A stretch of 64,000 bases of DNA, from the NCBI GenBank assembly GCA_045106475.1, contig JBGCEO010000048.1, positions 1-64,000 on the forward strand, given 5' to 3'. Position numbers and translations under genes: made by a program. Position 1 is the stretch's first letter. Each line of letters starts with the position of its first letter. Below the pieces are notes generated by a model. It ran no database searches. It saw only the letters and a list, made by a program, of their open reading frames with translations, and was not told the DNA's origin. Source of the stretch: Granulosicoccus sp045106475. GTDB lineage: Bacteria; Pseudomonadota; Gammaproteobacteria; Granulosicoccales; Granulosicoccaceae. This document shows positions 54,801 to 63,522 of this stretch, in pieces.

Positions 54801-55325
54801 GACCAGCCTATAGCCAGCCTCTACCAGCCTTGACCTGAAGTCATCCAGCGCGAGTGTATCTCCGAGCTTGATGATCAGTGCGTGTTGATCCAGAAAACTG
54901 CGTGGTGGCAGCCTCTGCATCAGTGCCGCAGCCGTGAGCAGAAGAACTCCGCGTTTTGAGTCAGACAGGGAATACAGCGTACGAATTCGCTGGGATATTA
55001 TGTCTTGGTGAGGAGACACGCGGTCATAGGGGAGCGTTTCCCAGTCGCCGAGTACATGAATGGGCGTATCGGCGCTTGCAAAGAATCTCAATTCAACTTC
55101 AAGCTGAAGCAGTTCGCTCGTGCTTGGCGCTACAACGACCAGCAGCCCTGCGTGCTGCGAGGCATACTCAGTAATTGCTAAAGACTCTGAGGCACCATAC
55201 AGTTGCCCCCAACGATAGACTGAAGACGCCTTTTCCGGTAGCAGCAGCCTGGATGCTTCAGTGATGCTCATAAACCCTTGGGGTGTTGGTGTGTCGATGA
55301 AATTTATGGGACTGAATTGTCCCAT
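51810..55325 (-). CDS. mfd: transcription-repair coupling factor Mfd
   Basis: A 1171-residue Mfd. It removes stalled RNA polymerase and recruits UvrA. The UvrB-homology region is at the N-terminus (WETLPYDRVSPHQDIISQRI), followed by the RNA-polymerase-interacting domain (HIDHGVGRYQGL). The RecG-like translocase has Walker A GDVGFGKTEVAMRAAF, DEEH (IIDEEHRFGVRH), TATPIPRTLNMG and the TRG motif region (HDLEIRGAGELLGEGQSG), with the C-terminal domain after it. I use the ATG at 55325; a TTG at 55364 adds 13 residues. Length is close to E. coli Mfd (1148). Confidence 0.96.
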   Translation of the reverse strand: MGQFSPINFIDTPTPQGFMSITEASRLLLPEKASSVYRWGQLYGASESLAITEYASQHAGLLVVVAPSTSELLQLEVELRFFASADTPIHVLGDWETLPYDRVSPHQDIISQRIRTLYSLSDSKRGVLLLTAAALMQRLPPRSFLDQHALIIKLGDTLALDDFRSRLVEAGYRLVSQVEEHGEFAVRGSILDLFPMSSGHPYRVEFFDDEIETIRSFDADTQRGLDKAKQIELLPAHEFPLNEQGIGLFRRQYRNSFAAESKNTPIYREVSEGRAPSGIEYYMPLFFEQTSQLFDYLPDSANFVMLDSADQAMQQFEMNTGERYEQRRHDVERPILSPNEIYLSADEIAEQLALKSTIRTQRYEIEKPETAALNLNTETPGLFPIDARSERPMGAVQDFLGKFPGRVLFVAESTGRREALLDQLVGNRLTPETVDSWQEFLASDRALCLTTASLDRGLHLPEARVAMITENQLGSGRIKRRERRRPTRDSEAIISNLTDLSMGAPVVHIDHGVGRYQGLTTLAVGEVNNEYLTIHYAGDDKLYVPVASLHLISRYAGASEESAPLHKLGTDTWQKVRRKAAEKAYDVAAELLEIHARRAARKGFAFPADSDNYSLFSAAFPFEETPDQLSAIDAVVEDLRSERPTDRVVCGDVGFGKTEVAMRAAFVAVDAGKQVAVLVPTTLLAKQHHQNFLDRFADWPVQIEALSRFETAKEQKDILARLASGGIDIVIGTHKLLSKDIKYHNLGLVIIDEEHRFGVRHKEHMKALRAEVDIVTLTATPIPRTLNMGLAGMRDLSIIATPPQHRHAIKTFVGEWSDVQIREACERELARGGQVYFLHNEVQTIERIVEDLERIVPGARVNFAHGQMRESDLEQVMSDFYHQRFNILVSTTIIESGIDIPSANTILINRADKLGLAQLHQLRGRVGRSHHRAYAYLITPPKGSMTGDAEKRLQAIESLEDLGVGFTLATHDLEIRGAGELLGEGQSGQIQEIGFTLYSELLTRAVQALKEGKIPDYDKPLAHGTEVDLGVPALLPEDYVPDVHQRLILYKRIANAQSNEALRELKIELIDRFGLLPPQTDRLFDVMRLRMRCEALGIERLELNAGGGRIVFATEPKIDPMALIQILQRDSKIYRFDGKQVLRIIKNFEQTSDAQDFVDQLLDSLALPQAA

Positions 55326-55521
55326 ATTTAACCGTTTGTGGATTGGATGATGAAGAATCAACAAAGAGTCGGTCGCTCCTTGTGCAATTCACTACACTAT
55401 TAGGCTGAGCGGTAGTCAATCTACCCGGCCCCAGTTGGCCGGGAACTTCTGCAAAGCCTGCTCACCCTAATCGTCTCGCAAAAATTTGCGAACCTTGTCA
55501 TCCAGTGCGGTCTGAAGGTAC

Positions 55522-56772
55522 ATGTTTCAACCATATGAATTGTTCGTCGGCCTGCGCTATACCCGGGCAAAGCGACGTAATCACTTTATTTCCTTTATTT
55601 CTCTGGTATCGATTCTGGGAATCATGCTCGGTGTAACAGCATTGATAACCGTAACATCAGTGATGAATGGATTTGAGAAGGAGATGCGTGAGCGCATCGT
55701 AGGCGCGTCTTCGCACGCCACTGTGACTGGTCTGGGTGAATCAATCAAGGATTGGCAATCAGTCGCCAGCGTGGCTCGCCTGCATCCGGAAGTCGTCGGT
55801 GCAGCGCCCTATGTCGAAGGCCAGGTTATGCTGGTTCACGCTGGCAGATCCACCGGCGCTTTGGTTCGTGGCGTCTTGCCCGAAGCGGAAAGCGAAGTGT
55901 CGGAGATTGCAGGAAAATTGGAACAAACTGAGTCTATCGACGTCGCGTTACAGCCTGGTGAGTTTGGTTTATTGCTTGGCGCAGATCTCGCGGCCTACCT
56001 GGGTGCAATTGCTGGAGACAGGATCATGGTGATTACACCTGAGGCCAGTGTCACGCCTATGGGGTTTGTGCCTCGGGTTAAACGCTTTACCGTAACCGGT
56101 GTTTTTCGTTTTGGTATGTATCAGTTTGATCGAAACCTTGCAGTCATGCATGCAGCAGATGGTGCTCGTTTGTTCAAACTTGGCGATAGCTATTCGGGTA
56201 TCCGTCTGAAACTGAGCGATACCGGCCGCGCACCTATAATCGCTAGAGAGCTTAGGCAAGAGTTAGGTTTTGACCACTACATCAGTGACTGGACACAACA
56301 GAATGCTAATTACTTCCTCGCGGTCAAGATGGAAAAAACCATGATGTTTATTATTTTGTCCATGATCGTTGCGGTAGCTGCCTTTAATATAATTTCGACC
56401 CTGGTTATGCTGGTACAGGATAAGCAGGCAGATATTGCCATCCTGCGAACTCAGGGCGCATCGCCAAAGAGCATCTTGTCCATTTTCGTCGTGCAGGGCA
56501 CGTTGATTGGTGTGGTGGGAACCGTTGCCGGCTTGATTGGTGGAGTGCTACTGGCCAGCAATATCGATGTCGTTGTCCCGTTTATAGAGCGCTTTACCGG
56601 CCCTGTACTCAACCCGGAAGTTTATTACATCGATAAAATGCCCTCTGATTTGCGTTCATCTGATGTCATTAAGGTGGGCATCATGGCATTTGGATTATCG
56701 CTACTGGCAACCATTTATCCTGCCTGGCGAGCATCCCGAACCGATCCGGCGGAGGCTCTCGCTTATGAATAG
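55522..56772 (+). CDS. lipoprotein-releasing permease, LolC/LolE/LolF family
   Basis: A 416-residue ABC permease that, with LolD, extracts lipoproteins from the inner membrane and hands them to LolA. Helices are near 27-48, 275-297, 318-345 and 378-400. The N-terminal RYTRAKRRNHFISFISLVSILGIMLGV and the periplasmic domain are clear. The LolA-contacting Hook region is present (TPEASVTPMGFVPRVKRFTV). The ATG follows a GAAGG ribosome site. Only this one permease gene precedes lolD, and its stop overlaps the lolD start by eight bases, so it may work as a homodimer (LolF-like) instead of a LolC/LolE pair. Confidence 0.88.
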   Translation: MFQPYELFVGLRYTRAKRRNHFISFISLVSILGIMLGVTALITVTSVMNGFEKEMRERIVGASSHATVTGLGESIKDWQSVASVARLHPEVVGAAPYVEGQVMLVHAGRSTGALVRGVLPEAESEVSEIAGKLEQTESIDVALQPGEFGLLLGADLAAYLGAIAGDRIMVITPEASVTPMGFVPRVKRFTVTGVFRFGMYQFDRNLAVMHAADGARLFKLGDSYSGIRLKLSDTGRAPIIARELRQELGFDHYISDWTQQNANYFLAVKMEKTMMFIILSMIVAVAAFNIISTLVMLVQDKQADIAILRTQGASPKSILSIFVVQGTLIGVVGTVAGLIGGVLLASNIDVVVPFIERFTGPVLNPEVYYIDKMPSDLRSSDVIKVGIMAFGLSLLATIYPAWRASRTDPAEALAYE

Positions 56773-57490
56773 TGAAAGCGTTAACAAGGTGCCAAGCAGC
56801 AATGAAACCGTTTTGCAGGCCCGTAATCTGGGGCGACGTTACGAGCAGGGAGATTTATCGGTTGAAGTCCTGCGCGATGTAACACTTGAGGTTAACAGAG
56901 CTGAAAGGGTGGCCATCATTGGCAGTTCAGGTAGTGGCAAGAGTACTCTGCTGCATTTGTTAGGCGGACTCGATACGCCGAGCTCTGGCAGTGTTGAGCT
57001 CTCCGGTAGAAATCTGGCTGAGCTGAAGCAGGCTGAGCGTGGACGTTTGCGTAATAAGTCGGTTGGTTTCGTGTACCAGTTTCATCACCTACTGCCAGAA
57101 TTCAGTGCGCTTGAGAACGTTAGCATGCCGTTGCTCATTGGTGGAGCCTCCAAGAGATCAGCTGCTGAAAAGGCGAGTGAGTTGTTAAGTCGCGTCGGGC
57201 TTGGAGAAAGGCTGCGTCACAAACCTGCGGAGTTATCGGGTGGGGAAAGGCAACGAGCTGCGATCGCCCGAGCATTGGTCAATCGCCCGGATGTAGTCTT
57301 AGCGGATGAGCCCACCGGTAATCTGGATGAGGATACCGCTGGACGGGTTTATGAGTTGATGCTGGAGCTTAATCTTGAACTGGGGACCAGTTTTCTGGTG
57401 GTGACCCACGACACTCGACTGGCTGCCCGCATGGATCGAGTTCTGCACTTGTCTCATGGCGAATTGCACGACCAGACAAGTTCCGACTGA
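56765..57490 (+). CDS. lolD: lipoprotein-releasing system ATP-binding protein LolD
   Basis: A 241-residue ABC ATPase. Motifs are LGRRYEQGDLSVEVLRDV, Walker A GSSGSGKSTLLHLLGGLD, the FVYQFHHLLPEFSALENVSMPLLIGG loop typical of LolD, signature LSGGERQRAAIARALVNRP, Walker B VVLADEPTGNLD and VVTHDTRLA. I chose the ATG at 56765, which overlaps the permease gene; the open frame further up is inside that gene. A convergent DUF2062 gene begins right after its stop. It powers lipoprotein release from the inner membrane. Confidence 0.95.
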   Translation: MNSESVNKVPSSNETVLQARNLGRRYEQGDLSVEVLRDVTLEVNRAERVAIIGSSGSGKSTLLHLLGGLDTPSSGSVELSGRNLAELKQAERGRLRNKSVGFVYQFHHLLPEFSALENVSMPLLIGGASKRSAAEKASELLSRVGLGERLRHKPAELSGGERQRAAIARALVNRPDVVLADEPTGNLDEDTAGRVYELMLELNLELGTSFLVVTHDTRLAARMDRVLHLSHGELHDQTSSD

Positions 57491-57491
57491 A

Positions 57492-58049
57492 CTATTTGAG
57501 CAGACGTTGCCTGCGCTGTCGCCAGCGCCTTATGGCATGAATGCGCCAGACAACCAGGGTGGTACAAAACCCCAGCACTGCTGAGACACTGGCGCAGAAA
57601 ATCATACCCGTTAACAGAGTGGGCCAGGCGTGTCCGGCATTGGTAAGAATGCTCTGGGTGCTAAAGCTGAGAGGCTCTGCTAGCACAGGCTGCCCCAGAA
57701 TCATTGACCCGCTGTGCCAAGCTGCATAGAGTAGGGGGGCAAAGGTCAAAGGATTGGTGAACCACACCATGACCACGGAGACAGGCACATGGACGCGCAA
57801 GACAGCAGCCAGCACGGCTGCCAGAAGCATTTGCAAGGGTATCGGTATCCAGCTGACAAACAGTCCGACCGCTACCCCACCGGCTACAGATCGTCGATTG
57901 AGATGCCAGACCATGGGTTGGGCAAAGGTTCTGCGTACCCAGGTGCCAAACACGCCCGGCTTGTCATCAGGCGCGCACAGCTGCCCATGCAGTTTGCTGC
58001 GCAGCGTGTTTGTATCAGGCAGATTGTCTCTCAACCAGTTACTGGTCAT
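57492..58049 (-). CDS. DUF2062 family membrane protein
   Basis: A 185-residue inner-membrane protein of the DUF2062 family. After a polar N-terminus of about 35 residues comes the core: RRSVAGGVAVGLFVSWIPIPLQMLLAAVLAAVLRVHVPVSVVMVWFTNPLTFAPLLYAAWHSGSMIL, with helices at about 55-78, 85-105 and 140-168. The C-terminus is basic (RRWRQRRQRLLK). Its function is not established. It is convergent with lolD, one base apart, and about 115 bases from the divergent comEC gene. Confidence 0.88.
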   Translation of the reverse strand: MTSNWLRDNLPDTNTLRSKLHGQLCAPDDKPGVFGTWVRRTFAQPMVWHLNRRSVAGGVAVGLFVSWIPIPLQMLLAAVLAAVLRVHVPVSVVMVWFTNPLTFAPLLYAAWHSGSMILGQPVLAEPLSFSTQSILTNAGHAWPTLLTGMIFCASVSAVLGFCTTLVVWRIHAIRRWRQRRQRLLK

Positions 58050-58164
58050 TGTCAGAGCATCTGTCGCATAAGAAGGATATGTATTGGATGTAGCGACTTA
58101 TCCTGCAGTTTATTGAATTTATCAATTCGGGCTGTTGCCTGCGATTCTGGCTGTTGACTGACTC

Positions 58165-60627
58165 ATGAGGGTTTTCGCATTGAGCTGGCTGGCAACTGTC
58201 GTACTGTTACTTAGCCAAGCTAGCATACCGCCAAATTCAATGTTGTTAGGACTGGCCATTGCATTTGTTTGTCTGATCTGGCGCTGCCCTTGGCTGCGGT
58301 TCTCAATCGCGGGCATTGTCATGGGGCTGACAACCAGTTTGTTCCATCTACAACAAATAGGTTCTGCTCAGCTGGATAGTGACTCTATTTCCACAGATCT
58401 GCGACTTCGGGTTCGAGTGGTCAGTGTGCCTGATTCCAACCATAACAAACTTAGCTTTGAAGCACGTGTGCTCGACTGCCTAACATGTTCGCGCAGATTT
58501 GGCCCTGAGCGCATTCAGTTGAGTTGGTATGGTGCTGATCAAATGCTACAGGCTGGTGAAATCTGGAGTTTGACCGTGCGCTTGAAGCCTTTGGGCAGTC
58601 TCCGGAATCCGCATGGATTCGATGCCATCCGCTGGGGATTTGCTAAAGGGCTGCATGCCAGGGGATACATACGCAAAAATCCGGTGCCTGTTCGTGAACA
58701 GCTTGCCAGTCAACTTGATCTGTCGGCTCTCAGGGCAACAATAGCTGAGCATCTCGAATATTGGTCCTCAAATGAGCGTCACATTGGACTGGTGCAAGCG
58801 TTGACTGTCGGGGTCAAAAACAATGTGTCTTCAGGCACATGGGAGTTATTACGAAACACCGGAACAGCCCATTTATTAGCTATATCAGGCCTGCATATCA
58901 GCCTAGTCGCTGCCTGGGCTTTTTTGCTGGGAGGTGGTTTGCTCAATTGGCTGTACAAAACTACGCGTTTTCATAGCCAGATGCGGCTCATGCCCGAATC
59001 ACGGTCTGTGGCCTTGGCACTGAGCGTTGTGGTGACTTTTTGCTACGCCATGCTGTCAGGCTTTGAACTGCCTGTGCAAAGAGCAATGATGATGATGCTG
59101 GTTTGGGTGTTTGCCAGTTGGTATTGCAGGTTCCTGGCACCAGCCGGCGCACTGGCCCTGGCATTGATTGTCGTCTTGCTCAGCAATGCCCTAAACCCTT
59201 TATCCGTGGGATTTTGGCTTTCATTTGGTACGGTCTGGATACTGTTTCTGCTACATCGTGGCAGGCAGGTAGCGCAAATTAGTGACCTGATGCCCTGGTG
59301 GGATCCAAAACATCGCTTATTGCAGGTGGGGTCCGCATTCAAGACTCAGATCATGCTTGGTTTAATTTTGTTACCCATTGGAGCCTGGTTCTTTCAGGCA
59401 GGATCTGTGGCTGCGCCACTGGCTAATTTACTGGCAGTACCGTTGGTAGGCCTTGTAATTGTCCCATTGTGTTTTGTTTCATTGCTGCTTGGCGTATGGC
59501 TGCCTGCTGCCGCGACGATGGTCTTGTCTTTGATTGAAAAAGTCATAGACGGTTTGCTGCTGGCGTTGTCTTTTCTATCCAAATTGCAGTCTGGTGCTAT
59601 TACCCTGACGCTACCGGATACAGCTGCCTTCGTGCTGTGTTTGCTTGGATTTATCTGTGCTTTTGCGCCGCGTGGATTGTATCTGCGATGGCTGGTAGTG
59701 CCGCTCCTGATGCCCGCGTTGTTGTTTAACGTTCAGCGCCCGTCAATGTCCGGATTCGAAGTGCACGCTCTGGACGTGGGTCAAGGGCTGGCCGTACTGG
59801 TGCTCAGTGACAATCAGACACTGCTCTACGACACAGGCGGTAGGATATCTAAAACTCTGACTATGTTTGAGGCTGTTGTAATGCCTTATTTGCACGGGCT
59901 GGGTCGCCGCCGAATCGATACACTGGTGGTTTCTCACGCAGATTCAGATCACTCCGCCGGCGTTGCTGATGTTGTGCGCCGGTTTCCTGACGCCAAGGTG
60001 TATCTTAGCTCCCCCTTGGACGCGTTGACGGGTACTTCGGCATCGCGCTGTACAGCCGGTCAGCATTGGCAGGACGATGATATTCATTTTGGGTTTATCT
60101 ATCCGGGTGCTTCAGATTCGGGATCAAGGAACGATCTGTCTTGCGTGCTATTAATCCATCAGGGACGCAGCCGGGTCTTGCTTCCGGGCGATCTTGAAAA
60201 AAAGGGGGAATCACTGCTGGCAGAGCGTTTGGCTAGTAGCAGTGCCACTTTTCCTGTGTCGCTACTTCTGGCACCGCACCATGGCAGCAGGACCTCATCC
60301 ACAGAAAAACTGCTGCGTATTGTGCAGCCAGAGAACGTAGTTTTTCCTGCCGGAAGGGGCAACCTGTATGGATTTCCTCACGCCGATGTACAATTGCGCT
60401 ATAAATTACTGGGTGCAAAGTCGTACGTGACTGGAATTCAGGGGGCAGTATCATTTGTTTTCGGTCCAGATGGGCTGCGCCAACCACCAGATACCTGGTG
60501 GCAATCGAACCGTCGCTTCTGGCACGGCATTGTTAATCCAGCCTGTTCACCGCAAAAAGGTGCACAGACTCATTGGTTACGCCTGCTTTGGCTGGCGCAA
60601 AAAGGGCAAACACAGTGTGGGAAATAG
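58165..60627 (+). CDS. comEC: DNA internalisation competence protein ComEC/Rec2
   Basis: An 820-residue polytopic membrane protein with a C-terminal metallo-beta-lactamase-like domain. The N-terminal helices are followed by the OB-fold part (DUF4131) and the Competence domain (GTAHLLAISGLHISLVAAWAF, the conserved motif). The C-terminal domain has HADSDHSAG (H591, D593, D595, H596), LLPGDLE and APHHGSRTSS. All usual parts are present. It forms the inner-membrane DNA channel in natural transformation; other competence genes are not in this window. It overlaps the exbB start. Confidence 0.94.
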   Translation: MRVFALSWLATVVLLLSQASIPPNSMLLGLAIAFVCLIWRCPWLRFSIAGIVMGLTTSLFHLQQIGSAQLDSDSISTDLRLRVRVVSVPDSNHNKLSFEARVLDCLTCSRRFGPERIQLSWYGADQMLQAGEIWSLTVRLKPLGSLRNPHGFDAIRWGFAKGLHARGYIRKNPVPVREQLASQLDLSALRATIAEHLEYWSSNERHIGLVQALTVGVKNNVSSGTWELLRNTGTAHLLAISGLHISLVAAWAFLLGGGLLNWLYKTTRFHSQMRLMPESRSVALALSVVVTFCYAMLSGFELPVQRAMMMMLVWVFASWYCRFLAPAGALALALIVVLLSNALNPLSVGFWLSFGTVWILFLLHRGRQVAQISDLMPWWDPKHRLLQVGSAFKTQIMLGLILLPIGAWFFQAGSVAAPLANLLAVPLVGLVIVPLCFVSLLLGVWLPAAATMVLSLIEKVIDGLLLALSFLSKLQSGAITLTLPDTAAFVLCLLGFICAFAPRGLYLRWLVVPLLMPALLFNVQRPSMSGFEVHALDVGQGLAVLVLSDNQTLLYDTGGRISKTLTMFEAVVMPYLHGLGRRRIDTLVVSHADSDHSAGVADVVRRFPDAKVYLSSPLDALTGTSASRCTAGQHWQDDDIHFGFIYPGASDSGSRNDLSCVLLIHQGRSRVLLPGDLEKKGESLLAERLASSSATFPVSLLLAPHHGSRTSSTEKLLRIVQPENVVFPAGRGNLYGFPHADVQLRYKLLGAKSYVTGIQGAVSFVFGPDGLRQPPDTWWQSNRRFWHGIVNPACSPQKGAQTHWLRLLWLAQKGQTQCGK

Positions 60628-61244
60628 TTACAGCGGGCGGCTGGTTGATGCTGCCCATCGTTGCATGTTCAATCGTTGCTTTAGCGATCGTTGGAGAGCG
60701 GTTTTTTACACTTCGCTCAGAAAAAGTGCTGCCCAACAATCTGGTCGCAGATGTATGGAGAATGGCCAGTACGCGGCAATTAACCGACGACAAGGTGCGT
60801 GAGATTCAGCAAGGATCGCCATTGGGTCGGGTGCTCGGAGCAGGTTTGCTCAATCGCAGCCAAGACAGAGAAGTCATGAAGGCATCTATTGAAGAGGTTG
60901 GCGGACATGTTGCGCATGAGCTGGGTCGTTATCTTAATGCTCTGGGTACTATTGCGGCTGTTACCCCATTGTTGGGCTTGCTTGGCACGGTGGTCGGCAT
61001 GATTAGCGTGTTTACCAACATTACAACCGTTGGCGTGGGAAACCCTGCTCAATTGGCCGGTGGTATTTCTCAGGCATTGATTACCACGGCTGGTGGCTTG
61101 ATGGTCGCAATCCCTGCCTTGATGTTCCATCGCTATTTTCGTGGCAAGGTAGATGGGCTGGTGGTTGATATGGAGAAAGAATCGCTCAAACTCGTGGATG
61201 TTCTGCAAAAGCGACAGTCGCAGGCCAGGGTAGCTCGCTCATGA
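60615..61244 (+). CDS. exbB: MotA/TolQ/ExbB proton channel family protein
   Basis: A 209-residue ExbB/TolQ-type protein. It begins WEIVTAGGWLMLPIVACSIVALAIVGERFF (first helix), then a cytoplasmic middle part, and two further helices (about 105-130 and 148-170) in a NALGTIAAVTPLLGLLGTVVGMISVF and ALITTAGGLMVAIPALMFHRYF context. I chose GTG 60615 since the family opens with this motif; it overlaps the comEC stop. The gene lies with exbD and msbA, the arrangement seen in several gammaproteobacteria. Its energy-transducing partner (a TonB-like protein) is not here. Confidence 0.9.
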   Translation: MWEIVTAGGWLMLPIVACSIVALAIVGERFFTLRSEKVLPNNLVADVWRMASTRQLTDDKVREIQQGSPLGRVLGAGLLNRSQDREVMKASIEEVGGHVAHELGRYLNALGTIAAVTPLLGLLGTVVGMISVFTNITTVGVGNPAQLAGGISQALITTAGGLMVAIPALMFHRYFRGKVDGLVVDMEKESLKLVDVLQKRQSQARVARS

Positions 61245-61657
61245 AGTTCAAGCGTGCCCCGCGTGAGGAGTTGGAGCTCAATCTCACGCCGCTGATCGAT
61301 GTGGTTTTTCTATTGCTGATTTTTTTCATGGTATCCACGACCTTCCAGAAGGAATCGGAAATATCGCTTCAGTTACCACGAGCCACCGACTCTGAAGTCA
61401 GTACTCCGCAGGATAGAATTGAAGTCGTTATCAACGCGGCAGGGCGCTATTTTATTAATGATCAGGAACTGGTGAAGTCGGACGTTGCAAGTTTACAAAA
61501 TGCGCTATACAAGGTATCCGGTGGAAAACGCGATATTCCACTTACCATACGGGCCGATGCGCAAGCGCCACATCAGTCTGTAGTCACGGCCATGGATGCA
61601 GCCGGTCAGTTAGGGATGCTAAAAATGTCCATTGCCACCTCAAGAAGCACGGAATAG
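61241..61657 (+). CDS. exbD: biopolymer transport protein ExbD/TolR
   Basis: A 138-residue ExbD/TolR protein. A short cytoplasmic N-terminus leads to the single membrane helix with the conserved proton-path Asp, D20 (LNLTPLIDVVFLLLIFFMVS). The rest is periplasmic. The ATG overlaps the exbB stop (ATGA), so the two are translated together. It would form the ExbB5D2-type proton-driven motor. The gene order comEC-exbB-exbD-msbA-lpxK is continuous with no room for promoters between genes. Confidence 0.93.
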   Translation: MKFKRAPREELELNLTPLIDVVFLLLIFFMVSTTFQKESEISLQLPRATDSEVSTPQDRIEVVINAAGRYFINDQELVKSDVASLQNALYKVSGGKRDIPLTIRADAQAPHQSVVTAMDAAGQLGMLKMSIATSRSTE

Positions 61658-61732
61658 CTTTTGAAGGCTGTCAAAACAACGGGTGCTGATCAAACTGTTT
61701 CATCCGACAGTACAAAGTCCGAGGCGACGCGT

Positions 61733-63502
61733 ATGTCATTAGCGTCTGATGCAGCAGCCGAAGCTGCTGAGCAGATTTCGGGCAAGGAGACCTACAAGCG
61801 GCTGTTAAGTTATGTAAAGCCGTATCGTCGTCAGTTTATTATCGCGGTTCTGGGTATGGTCGGATATGCGCTGACCGATACAGCATTTGCCGCCTTGATG
61901 AAACCCATGCTTGACGGCAGTTTTGTTGAGCAAGACAAGAACGCTATTCTGCTGGTTCCCTTGATGATTATCGGGATATTCCTGCTGCGAGGTGTCGCAG
62001 GTTTTGCATCCACCTATTACATATCATGGATCGGTTGGCGAGTAATCAAACAATTGCGTGCAGAAATATTTGGCAAGTATCTGACTCTGCCCACGGCATT
62101 TTATGACAAGGCCTCTTCCGGTGAATTGATTTCCCGTATTACGTTTAACAGTCAAATGGTAGCCAACGCCGCCAGCAGTTCCTTGACTGTTCTAGTGCGC
62201 GACACCCTCACCGCGATCGGGCTGTTTGCATTGATGTTTTACCAGAGTTGGCAGCTGTCACTGTCGTTTCTGATCATTGGCCCGATTATCGGCATTATTG
62301 TGGGGCGGGTGAGTCGTCAGTTCCGGGCTATAAGCCGTAGCATTCAAGGTTCCATGGGTGATGTCAGTCACGTTATTCAAGAAGCGGTAGAAGGTGCGAG
62401 AGTTATAAAGATATTTGGTGGACATGACGAAGAGGTCGCCGAATTCGAACTGGCAAACGAACGCAATCGTGCGTTTAACATGAAAGAAACGATGATCAAA
62501 GCGATGAACGAACCGATCGTGCAGCTGCTGGTAGCTCTGGCATTGGCCGTCATCGTTTACATTGCATCAAGCGGTGAAGTAGCCGATCGAATATCAGTAG
62601 GTAGCTTTATGTCGTTTATCACGGCTATGTTATTGCTGTTTGCGCCGCTTAAGCGAATGACAACGCTTAATAGCCAGATTCAGAAGGGGATTGCTGCCGG
62701 CGAGAGTCTATTTGCGATTCTTGATCTTGAGTCTGAACGTGATCATGGCACTCAGGAATTGACTAAACAAATTGACTCAATTGACTATCGAGCGGTCCAG
62801 CTTCGTTATCAGGCAGATAAGCCTGCTGTACTGAAAAACATTGATCTGAGCATTAAGAGCGGAGAAACAATTGCCTTTGTGGGTGAGTCTGGCAGTGGCA
62901 AGACCTCGTTAGTCAATTTGCTACCGCGCTTGTATGAACTGGATGGCGGCGAAGTGCTGGTAAATGGTCAGAATGTTGAGAACTACACACTGCAGTCCTT
63001 GAGAAGCAGGATTGCCACTGTGAGTCAGGATGTCATGTTGTTCAACGATACTATTGCTAGCAACATCGCTTATGGTAGCCGGGATTCTATTGATGAGAAA
63101 ACGTTGCATGACGCTTGTATAGCTGCGCATGCCCACGACTTTATTTCGCGCTTGCAAGAGGGGTATGAGACTCTGGTGGGTGAAAACGGTGTGATGTTAT
63201 CTGGTGGCCAAAAACAACGCGTTGCCATAGCAAGAGCACTACTCAAGAACGCGCCGATTCTAATTCTTGATGAGGCCACTTCCGCTCTGGACACGGAATC
63301 GGAACGCAAAGTACAACAAGGCCTGGATGCATTGATGGCCGGTCGTACGACACTGGTCATTGCGCATCGTCTTTCGACGATAGAAAAAGCGGATCGTATC
63401 GTGGTCATGGATCATGGCGAAATAGTCGAAGTTGGCACGCACAAGGAACTACTTGAACGCAAAAAGCTGTACTTCAAGCTGCACCAGCTGCAGTTTCGGT
63501 AG
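61733..63502 (+). CDS. msbA: lipid A export ABC transporter MsbA
   Basis: A 589-residue half-transporter that flips lipid A-core across the inner membrane. Six helices lie in about 30-320. The ATPase domain has Walker A GESGSGKTS (384-392), signature LSGGQKQRVAIARALL (from 489) and Walker B ILILDEATSALD, then VIAHRLSTIEKADRIVVMDHG. I use the ATG at 61733, which gives the usual short N-terminus; a TTG at 61661, four bases after exbD, would add 24 residues. It is followed by lpxK, the usual msbA-lpxK pairing. Confidence 0.93.
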   Translation: MSLASDAAAEAAEQISGKETYKRLLSYVKPYRRQFIIAVLGMVGYALTDTAFAALMKPMLDGSFVEQDKNAILLVPLMIIGIFLLRGVAGFASTYYISWIGWRVIKQLRAEIFGKYLTLPTAFYDKASSGELISRITFNSQMVANAASSSLTVLVRDTLTAIGLFALMFYQSWQLSLSFLIIGPIIGIIVGRVSRQFRAISRSIQGSMGDVSHVIQEAVEGARVIKIFGGHDEEVAEFELANERNRAFNMKETMIKAMNEPIVQLLVALALAVIVYIASSGEVADRISVGSFMSFITAMLLLFAPLKRMTTLNSQIQKGIAAGESLFAILDLESERDHGTQELTKQIDSIDYRAVQLRYQADKPAVLKNIDLSIKSGETIAFVGESGSGKTSLVNLLPRLYELDGGEVLVNGQNVENYTLQSLRSRIATVSQDVMLFNDTIASNIAYGSRDSIDEKTLHDACIAAHAHDFISRLQEGYETLVGENGVMLSGGQKQRVAIARALLKNAPILILDEATSALDTESERKVQQGLDALMAGRTTLVIAHRLSTIEKADRIVVMDHGEIVEVGTHKELLERKKLYFKLHQLQFR

Positions 63503-63522
63503 TAGCTGAACCGCACACTGCT

